Shown: positions 45,869 through 56,632 of the stretch, one piece after another
Position numbering within the stretch: position 1 is the first letter of the stretch
How the letters are laid out: the number at the start of each line of letters is the position of its first letter
Assembly (NCBI GenBank): GCA_012295275.1
Contig: CM022667.1
Span: forward strand, 21,146,667 to 21,208,666
Origin: Chrysomallon squamiferum
Taxonomy: Eukaryota > Mollusca > Gastropoda > Neomphalida > Peltospiridae
DNA length: 62,000 nucleotides
Direction of reading: 5' to 3'
The notes under the pieces: generated by a model
The model's database searches: none
The model's input: only the letters and a program-made list of their open reading frames with translations
Told to the model about the DNA's origin: nothing
Translations under genes and position numbers: made by a program

Positions 45869-46151
45869 ATGGCGGTAAAATTGAAAAAACTTAATACATT
45901 TTATTTTGTGGTGGCATAAAAAATGGTGATAAGAAAAAAGTCACAGTTCAGTATAGGAAAAAAGTCACAAAATGTATGGGTTTGTAGAGTATTGAATGTG
46001 GCATGAGGTGATTCTTAAGCTTATTGATTAGGCTAGATTAAAGAAAGGGGCTTCATATTGGGTCTAGCTTGGGTTTAGCTTACTGATTAGGATAGATTTA
46101 AACTAAGGGCTTCCTATTGTAAATGATTTATAAAATGTCACAGGTTAAAAT

Positions 46152-46367
46152 GTGTTTCACTATATATTCTCCAGCTTCTCTAGTATCAGAAGTATGTTTA
46201 ATATGGAAGTTATTCATAGCAACAAGGGCGGTAACAAAATCTGTTATGAGGGGTTCATGTATACCAAACATGCAACTCGCAAAACAAAGGTATGGAGAAA
46301 TGTGTCAAAAAAATCTAGTTGTAATTGTCGAGATTCAAAGGTAACAGACTTACAGAGAGAGCCTTGA
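46152..46367 (+). pseudogene. FLYWCH-type zinc-finger fragment (Mutator-like element remnant)
   Basis: The 71-codon frame reads EVIHSNKGGNKICYEGFMYT then KVWRNVSKKSSCNCRDSKV. This follows the FLYWCH layout of a G-G-x-x-x-x-x-x-G-Y/F-x-Y start, an aromatic W core and a Cys pair, with the usual cysteine before the W-x-N segment altered. FLYWCH domains frequently precede MULE transposases. No transposase domain follows and the frame ends quickly, so it looks like a decayed insert in the shared promoter region. Confidence 0.45.
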
Positions 46368-47226
46368 GGATCACAAGACTGTGGCAGAATTTCTTCATGG
46401 TATTGGGTAATAAACATCAGCCTAAACCACCAACATTAAAATCAAAGAACATGTGTTTCCTTTATCTTTCATTTCTAATATATTTCTTAATTTTAATAAA
46501 AAATTGTGACTTTTCCCTGTGACTTTTTTTCTTTTACAGTTATTTAGTTCTGAACCATCTGAATGTAGATAGGGGAGTACTTTTGTTTTTAATGATCAAT
46601 TTCAGTGGTTTCATACCATTATCAGTCAGAAAGAAAGCTTAGTGAGATCTCTAAGAATTAAAACAATGAAACAAATGGCTATCTAAAGGCAGTCATCTGA
46701 AGAAAAGACCTCCAAGTTCATTGTAGAAGATGTCTCACACCTGGCTACAGGATGTGTAGAATTCATTCCACCATACCTGCCTTGTTTTAAGTAAATCAGT
46801 GTTAGGAGTTGTCATTGAAAAGTCAGTTGTGACCTGTGATACAACCTCTATTTTTATATATATTTTTTGCTAGTGTTAAAAAAATAAAAATAAAGACAAA
46901 GTGATAAACATACAAAATTATGAGATAGCTATTCAGAATTGCCATTAATTTCAGGTTATAATCTAACCTTGATAGCACTAAAAAGGCCTTTTAATTTTTG
47001 TAATGTTAATGATAATGTAAAATTATTCTGATACAAATTCTGAAATCTAAAAAACTGGATAACAGTATTAATAACAAATGTTAATGATTTATTTCAATGT
47101 ATGTTAATTATTTGATTTCTCATTGTCATAACTACCTCTTCACAAAATTTGTTTTTCTTAATTAGGTTTTGAATTTCAATAAAACCAGAAGCATCCTAAT
47201 CGTTATTTACAGACTCATGCATCAGT

Positions 47227-49450
47227 ATGGATCACAATATTATTGATTTAACAGTTATCCAGGTAAGCAGCTTTAGAAACGCATTTATTAAAAAATGCAA
47301 AAATCTGTTTTTAAAAAATAGATAAATAAAAAAAATTGTGATATAAAGAAAATATCTATGTTAGAAACAAAAATAAATAAAAAAATAATAAAGATAACTG
47401 TAATCAACATTCCCTCTTATTTTTCCACTGTTGAACTTTTGACCTTTGGCAAAACAGTTGTACTTTGTAAATTAAAATGAGAGGCAGCACATTGATGTGC
47501 ATGGCACCAGCAGCAACACAGTGACTGAACCACCCAGGTTACACTGAATTTAATATTTTGTTATCAGTTTTTTTATTTTATTTAATAAACTTTTAATAGA
47601 AAAGGATCCTTTATAAGCACATTTGTAGTCATACAAAATTACTTAATGTCTATGTTGATATTGGAAATATAAGATTGTATGTATTATTTTATTTTCTGTT
47701 TTAGGTGACCAGTCCTGGAAACTTTATAGCCAAAGAGGTTGCTAATGTATCCCCCAAAAATGTATCAGAATTCAGTTCATTTCTTGATTTTGCTGGACAG
47801 ATGAACAGATATTATGAACATGAAGAACAATCTCTGCTTCAAGAATCTCCAATAATTGTAAGAAAAATACTTAAATTTATACTTTATATAAATTAACAAT
47901 CACTTATAGCTGTCAATAAGGATATAAAATTTCATTTCATTTTCAAACAAATCATTGTATGAATTTTTAAAATGCCAATAAAATGTGTTCTAAAGTGATA
48001 TTTTTGATTTTTGTAATAAGCAGTGTAAATATTTTAATTAATACAGGGTGAGGTCTATGCTGGTAAGAGACAGAGTGACAAAGGATGGTACCGTGTGAGG
48101 ATAATCGACATCTTCATAGCTCCAGGAAGACAGACGGCACAGTTAGTACATTCTTTTTGTTAATGATAAATTCCAGAATCTGAAAGTCTTCTACGTTCCA
48201 GACACTTTTTCAAACATTCAAAGTAGTAACAGCTTTCTTATGTGAAGTATAAACATTGTTTATAAAAAACCTATTTAATCAATTTAATATTTATATAAAA
48301 TTTCCTTAAGACTTTGTTTAAAAGCAGGTGAAATATAGATGAAATAAGCTGTTTCTGCTCCCAAGTCTTGAGTTGTTTGGAAAAGGGATGCTCACTGAGT
48401 ACTGTGAAAAAGATTAACAGATACATTTATGACACTGACTGTACAAAAATTATAATGTTTTACAGATTTGTATATTTTATGCTAAAATACATGCATATGT
48501 ATGTGATTTGGATTAAATAATTAAATTTATATCCATGCCTAATTTATGGTTTGTCTTTGACAAAGGAGAAGATTTAAAATATTGTTACTGATATGATACC
48601 AATGATTCAGAAACTTCCAAATTTCAATAATTTTAAATGTGAGAAAATATAGAATTTAATCATGAATGTAATCTTTTTATTTTTAGATGTAAATTAATTG
48701 ATTATGGCAGCGTGGAACTAATATCAACCAGTTTGTAAGTTATGACTACATTATTTTCTATGTAAATTTTTACCTATTCAAATTAATAATTTTAATTTGA
48801 TTTCCCCTACATTTGAGAATAAAAATGTGATAAAAAAATATGCATGTTTAGCAAAGAGACAATCCATATTTAAATACAAAATGTAGTTTTATTTTATTTA
48901 TACAATGTTTTAACAATTATTTCTTATTCAGGATTCGAACATTACCAAAATACTTCAGTAATTTTCCATTTCAAGTTCAGACATACAGACTAAGTGGTAT
49001 CCAGCCTCTCACTCTTGGTTTTGATAAAAACCTCATTGCAGTTGAAAGGTTTGTGTTTATATCTATTTATCATTCTGAAATAGAGCAGCAGCTGATTTTT
49101 ATATATTTTTGTAGAATTCTAAATTTTAAATACATAATACAATAAACTGTTCACTGAAAACTGTTCGTTGAAAACTGTTCTTTGCTGATGATATTCTGTT
49201 CAAAGAAATCAGGTATATTTTAATTTTTAATTGTGTGTATGTTATTTATTTCAGACCATCAGAACGCTGGGACTCTGCTGCTGTTGAGTATTTTAAAAAA
49301 CTTATTGAAGGCAAGTTCAACCTGTCACTCTGATGTAGTTATTAGTCTTTAAGCTAGTCTGCCATTTTGTTTTTAAAGAATTCTGACTTTTTTGTTAACA
49401 CTAATAACAGTAAAATTCTAATGTCCATATTTTGAAATTTTGAAGTGTTA

Positions 49451-49505
<55 letters not shown>

Positions 49506-52500
49506 GACAACATCATAACAAAAATAATAAAATTAACAATAACTTTAGCAATAATAAATGCAATTTGTAAATTTACTTTGTAGAGTCAGAAAACATACAA
49601 GCAGAAATTGTTAGCCGTGACTCTAGTGGTGTGAATTTTGTGAGGCTGTTTCTAAGAAACCATACAGAGGTTTTGTGTGTAAATGATCATCTCTGTTTGT
49701 TAAAATATGCTACAAAACAAAACGGTAAGTTGGCTTTTTTTCTAAATTTTATAATATTGTAACCAAATAAAATAAGTAACCAGTTAATTCAAGAGTAAGA
49801 CTGAGAACAACTACACGTACTTTAAACTGAATATTTTTTTTAAGAGTGACTGGTAAGCAAAAATAATTTCAGTCCTAAAATATCAAGAATCTCTCCTCAA
49901 CTGTCAAAAAAATGTCATTTTCCTTCTTCTTACAAATAATATTAAAGGTGATTTGTATCTGCATACCTGTTCATGGCAGTTGCTTTGCAATTAATAACAG
50001 CCCATCAAATAATGGATTACTTCATTATAAAAGATAATAAATAATATTTAAAGTGCTTCTAAATAAAATATATAATAATATATGATTAATAATAAGTAAT
50101 ATTAAAGATTATGTTATTGGGTATAGGTGTTCATCATATTATAAATATATTTGTTTTCAATTTTCAGACTCTGTTCCACAGAAAATAATTGTATCTACAG
50201 GACACATGAACAGAACAGTAGATGAGTACTTAAAACAGAAAAAGTTAAAACAGTCTGATTCAGACAAAGATAATTACACTGCATTAAATACATCTGGTGT
50301 AAGAAGAGAAATACCAGGTTTCATGTCAGGTTATGATTCTGATGCCTCTGTCAGATTGAAAACTCTGCCTGCTGGTGATCTTAATAAACTGAATTTGAAG
50401 AAAGAATTGAAAATTAATCCTACTGTAGCTTCCTGTTTGTCTAATGAAGGTCAGCAGATGGGTGGTGAAGGAGGAGAGGTAGATTCAACAGCTATTCCTC
50501 TGTCTGAACATCTTCTCTATGAGAATCCAACATTACCTACTGAAAAAGGTTATCAGAGTGAGACTATAAAAGATGTTCTGAATAGATCTTCACTTGAAAC
50601 ACTCCAGATTAGCAATATATTTCAGAATAACAAATATCCTGTTTCACCTAAACAAATGGGAAGAGGAGAAATTCTTGCAGCAGCAGCAATGACAGAGAGG
50701 TCAAGTGGTCTGGTTAAAAGAAAGGATCATTTGCATTCAGCATGCCAGTTCAGTAAAAGTGACAATACAAAGTCTGAAAGAGAAATTAGTAATACATCAT
50801 ATAAAGATATGAATAAATCACAATTTACAGAACGGCAAGAATTTTTAGGACGAATGCCAACAAGTCAAGATAATATAAACATACATTCAAAACCTGAGGG
50901 AGATGGTATAATGTCTATTAACAAGAACTCACCAGAAGCTGCTGAAATGGTTTCGTGTTTGGGAAGAGGACAGAGATTTCAATCTTCTCATTCAGGTCAA
51001 ATTCCTAACCAGACTGGCACAGGTCTATCAGGATGGGGCATCAGGTCGAGCAGTCAAAGTGATTTAAGACCACTAGATAAAAATACTGGCAGAGTGCAAA
51101 ATTTTAATCCATCAAAACTTATTTCAAATTCAAATTGTGCAGAGAAGTTAACAGTCTGCCCCACAAAGTCATTGGGGAGAGGTCAGAGACTGATACATCT
51201 GATTCAAAGCAGTCAGGTTAATACCAATGTCAAAGAACAGCAGAAGTTTGAAGATGCTGAAAAGCATTTTAAAGATTCCAGTAATGAGACACAAGATATT
51301 TCTGACAACAACATTGAGGAGTCAGTGAATTCTTTGTTAAACGTGATTACTCAAGGTTTTTTTAATGCTTCAGAGAAAAGAAATAAAGGATCAGGAGATA
51401 AAACAAATATGACATTTAATTTATCACAGTGTTGTGTAAAATCCAAAAATGCTGAGAATCCATCTAAGCCAACAGAGCCCACTAGATCATCAGTTATAAA
51501 CAAAATCCCAACAGCTTTATTAGATAGAAATAAATCAGTGGAAAGTCATACATCTTTGTTAGGGAATAAAATGTTAGAAACTGAATCTGTTACCTCATTA
51601 GAAGCAGGTACAATAACCGTGACACAGAAAACTACATGCATGCAACCTGTCAGTGAGAAAACCATCTCATTTACACATGTAACAGAAAAACAAAGGTTAG
51701 AGGCATCACCTGTAAAAGAAAAAGATATATCTTTTGCAACAGAGGACCTGAAGTCCAGTCCAGAGCTGCAGTCTGTTATTAAAGGCAGAAGACCAAACTT
51801 TGCTGAAGACAAGCAGACAAAACCAGTGGAGAACAAACTTTCAAACACTGATTCAAAGTAACTGAAATTCTTTCTAATTATATTATTTTTGTTGTTATTT
51901 TTTGGTTTTCAAAAAAGGGTAATATCTATGTTATTTAAAAATGTGTAACTGTCATAAGACTTTTAAGGTTCTTGTTTTTCATAAAAAAAATCCACTGAAA
52001 TGTGTTAAGACAGTTAGCTCTTTATATAGTAGCATCTTATTTACCTAGCAGTATGTGTTTAACCCAGGTGTGAGCAAACTACAGTGCATGGGCTGCATGC
52101 AGCCAGCCAAAAGGTTTTATGAACCTTGATATCAAGTTCTATACTTAAGTTATTTGGCGATAAAATGTTAGTAAATTGTTTTAACCATTGAAGAAAACTT
52201 TAAAAATCATTGATTTAATGTCCTTACTGTAGATCTATAATTTTATGGCTTATAGATCTTTGTTTTTCAAGATGAAACAGGGTTAGATCTAGTGATCTAA
52301 AAATAGTTCACTTGTTTGTGAGCATAACACTTATTATCAGTGCTCTTGCCACAGCAGGCACATAACTCAAAAACCGTGTAGAATTTAATTTCTGATTCGC
52401 ACGAGATTTCTGTTGTCTACATGAGACTCTAGTCTAGAATAGCCTACAACTCTACATGTATATCTAGAGTTCTCATCTGCCTTCCAAGGACTGACTTATT

Positions 52501-55500
52501 ATTTTAGATCACCTTTTACTGTCTGACAAAATTTACCCAAAATGAGTTGTTTGAAACTATCTAAAAAGCAAAAAATTAAAGACAAATGCCGTGTTTCTAA
52601 CAAGGAGTGGACTGAAAAATATTTCTTTACTGACATTGGAATTAAAGCCTTATGTTTGATTTGTTGTGAAACAGTTGACATGTTCAAGGAATACCATTTG
52701 AAATGTCACTTTCAAACCAAACAGGCTAACTTTGGATGCAAGAACTGCAGAAAAAAGTTTTGTATTGGCCAGTAAAATTGCACGGCAAAACAAATCATTT
52801 GCAGAAGCAGAATTTATTAAAGATTGTATGGTTGATGTGTTGTGTGTCCTGAAGTTAAATCAAAAGTAGAAACCATATCTGTCACAAAGAACTACTGTTT
52901 GTCACATAGATGCAATTGAAGTAAATATACAAGAACAGCTGCTAGCAGGTGTTGGTAGTTTTCAGTGATTTTCTATTACTTCAGATGAGAGTACAGATCT
53001 TCAGAATATTGCTGTTACTCATTTACGTCAGGAATTGATGAAAGCTTTGAAATTACAGATTAATTGTTGTCTATTGTGTCACTCAAAGACACTATTACTG
53101 AAAAAGATTTTTATGAAACTTGGTATTCTTGTTGATTGGGATCCGACAGCACCAAATTCAAAATTTTAGGCCAGTTCAACCAGTGGTGTGGGAGATACGA
53201 CCCCCCCCCCAATATTGAGATTTTCTGCCAAAATGAGTGTGACCACCAACCTTTGAATCTCCATATCTCAGGAACTACTGGGCCAATCTTCATAAAATTG
53301 GTATTGTTGAAAAGGCAATATGGCAGGATTCCAAATCTGCAATTATTGTTCAGATTGGAGAATGTTGTGGTACATTGACCTTTGTTATGACATTGAAATT
53401 GACCTTCAGATGACCTTTCTTGAAATTTAAGCTCCCACATTTTAACTAAAACATGTAAGAGGTGTAACCATTTTTTTTAGCCACAATATAGATTTAAAGA
53501 TGCATACCTGCATGGATGATTGATACAGTGCATTACAATGAGCACATGGCAGTTAGAAGTTTAAGACAAAGAATTTTCTTGATCTGAATTTCTTTGACAA
53601 TCTGAAGCTTCAAAATCAGATGTTGATATGTAAGTATAATGTTTTCTTCATAAAACCTATTAAGTTATATTATCCTGTCAAATGGCCTTGCCAATGGTTT
53701 TAAACAAGGTTTCAGTCAACTACAGAACAACCCAGTCTTCATCCAGTGATGTATTTGTACACCCAGTCTTTGGCACAGAGTGTGAACAAGTCTACCTTGA
53801 CACTGATTAACTGTTTTTTTAAACATTGATTAATTGATTAATATTGAAAATTTGACCCAAATGCCTAAGGCTTGTTGGCCTTTGGCAGTGATACCTGTAC
53901 TCTGCTGCCATTTTAGTTTTCTGACCTGTTTAACTTTACTGAATGGATTTCAGGGCTAGATTTAATATTTAGGAAAGCATTGACATTGTCATATTGAATT
54001 CAAGGTGCAGGCCAATACTGAAAACGTATTTCTTCCAGGGCTAACTGCAGCTTTTACTCTCCTGAGAATGTGTGATCATTCTAAAAAGAAGTCATTATGA
54101 AGTGTATGGAAAACTGAGGAAGTTGAACTCCTCACTCATCAAAGTGGGATAAAAAACAGGTCATCCAAAGACACTAGTGCCAGGAGACAAGCTTTCAGAA
54201 ATCAAAGGAATTGTGAGGAGATGGTAAAGAGGTTGCTGACAAAGGCCAGTTTGCAGCATCCCTGCACAGACCCAATTCTGACCAGTGAGGCTATAATGGA
54301 CTTCTGCATCAAGAGTATTCCAGGTATTCACTTTTTCAACATAACACCAGAACACATAGCAAAGTATGAGTTGGAACTACAAGGGAGGTTTCAAGTGGCA
54401 AAAACAGTCAAACACAGCAATTTCACCGTTTAGTTCCAGTGTCTAAGTCAAAGATGCATGCCTACAAGCTGAGCCACCAGAACTAGTATCTGTCCAGGAT
54501 TCTGAGGAAGATATACATGAGTTACCAGAGGAGCCTTCCAAGAACCAAAACTATGTTGTCTATATGACAATGAGGCATGGGTTCGGCTAGTTTAGGACAT
54601 TTCAGAAGAGCATGGAGACTTCTTCATTTGTTTCATGCACCGTCATGGACCTTCTGTGAAAGTTATTTCACAGGCCAAATGAAGAAGATACACTTGTTGG
54701 ACTAGTGAAGGAAAACACGAACTGTTACTAAAGCATTCTCAGACAAATACAGTTCCAAGTTGATGGCTTTAAAAGAGGAATTTATAAGACGATTTGCTGA
54801 TTTCAACGAGGGACAGTTTTATTTTGACTATGACAATGAAATAGTTTGCAAAGAACTGCAGATGGAACTGATTGATTTGCAAGCCGACAACGCTTGAAAG
54901 AGGATGTTTGAAAGTAAAGCACTGGCCCACTTTTATGCTTCTCTGCACTCAGAAAAGTTTCAAATTCTAAAAAAATTTGCAAGAAAGATGTTTGTGTTGT
55001 TTAGATCCACTGATATTTGTGAGCAAACTTTCTCTATAATGAAAGTCAACAAGTAAAAAAACAGATCACTTCTCACAGACGCAATTTTAACAAACTGGTA
55101 AATGACTGTGGTCAGTTACTTCATTCTTATTGACATTAATTGTTTTTCAAATAAATGTATTTCAGGTGACGTTTCTATTATTTAGATATTAGTTAATATA
55201 AATTAATTGCCTTTTCTTTAAAAAAACAACTTTTAAATTAATTATTTTAAATTTTAATTATTTTACTTACCATACTATGTATAAAAAAAATAAAAATAAA
55301 ACTTGCTATCAGCACTCATGTCTACAGTTCATGTAAATACAGCCTGAAACATCTGAAGACGGCGACTTTTCAACAATTCAGCCAAGCAAATTAAAGAATG
55401 TTAGATTACAATCCATTTTAATATTTGATAATGTCATTAGTTAATAAACTTTAAAAAATAATAATTTGAAGTAAATTATATAAATTTTATAAAATTAGTT

Positions 55501-56581
55501 TATCTGCTTTACTTGTTTCAGCACCAAACTGAGATAAGAGCCATGTACTGGCATTATAATGATAGCTATTATACCATATATGCAGCAGGGGATGGTGTGT
55601 GTGTTATTTTTTTTCAATTCTTCTTATTGTGATTTTTTTTTTTTTTTAATATTTTTTCGTACTCAGTCTTATGTTGCATTTTGTTAATATAAAAATGGAA
55701 GTAGAAATAATCGGAAACGGACATTTGTTTACGTATTTATCTGCAGCTACTTTCATAAAAATATCTTTATAACTAAGAAAATTGGATAGTAATGTAACAG
55801 ATACTTAAAATAAACCAGATTTTTTATAGTCACAAATGAAACAGGTAATTATATATAAACATATTAAGAATTAGGTCATACTGACGTTTATTTATTTATT
55901 TATTTTTAAAATATATTTCAGAAATAAAATTATTTGCAGCCATATTTTATCTTTATTAGACATTGCTAGACATTAATATATAAATTTTATTATTGACATG
56001 TGCCATAGTTGAAACTCAAATGGGTTTAAATTTAATCTGACCTAATTTTTTATGAAGGAAGTTAATAGACATCGTTTTAGAAACTGTACATGATATTCCT
56101 TTACTAGTAAGGACCTGCTTTCTGGATCATCTAAATGAGAAGTAGCAATTATCATACATTTACTATATATAAATAAAAAATTAAAATAAATAAATAAATT
56201 CAAGTAATAATCATTTCTGTGCAGAGCTCAAATACTGCAAATTACTGCAGAGATATATCTATACTCAACAGGCAGTTAATATTATCTGTATTAAATGAAA
56301 AGTATTACTAGGTTTTGTTAGAAATTTTTATATTAGAACTGCTGAATCTTACTCTATTATTTTATCTGCCTGTTTTCAGCTTTACCTGTTCTGTATTATC
56401 TGATGGCTTTATGTCAACACACATCCCTGACAACTTCTTACAAATGAAAGGTGAAACAGAGGGACAAAAGTAAGTTTATACATCAAATAATAAAAAAAAA
56501 TAATGCTATACCAAAATTTAATTCATAACCCTTGGTTTGAGATACATGGAGATGGAGTTCTTTTTTGTACTTTTAGTGCGT

Positions 56582-56632
<51 letters not shown>

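Larger units (their letters stand above)
45102..47226. promoter_or_regulatory. Divergent intergenic region of MPHOSPH6 and TDRD12
   Basis: The minus gene starts at 45101 and the plus gene at 47227. The region contains two direct copies of a ~120-bp segment (45136-45250 and 45737-45868) and a FLYWCH fossil (46152-46367). TTATTTACAG just before the TDRD12 start codon looks like an acceptor, so TDRD12 probably has a 5' UTR exon somewhere in this interval. No TATA box could be assigned. Confidence 0.55.
51858..56379. other. TDRD12 intron 8, loaded with transposon fossils
   Basis: The 4.5-kb intron contains a broken hAT gene (52065 to about 55150) interrupted by unrelated repeat and pseudogene sequence (about 53100-54725). 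The remaining part is A/T-rich filler. Confidence 0.85.

Noticed and set aside
53111-53440. 109-codon minus-strand ORF within TDRD12 intron 8
   Set aside because: It lies in repeat-derived sequence open on both strands, with no domain and no gene context.
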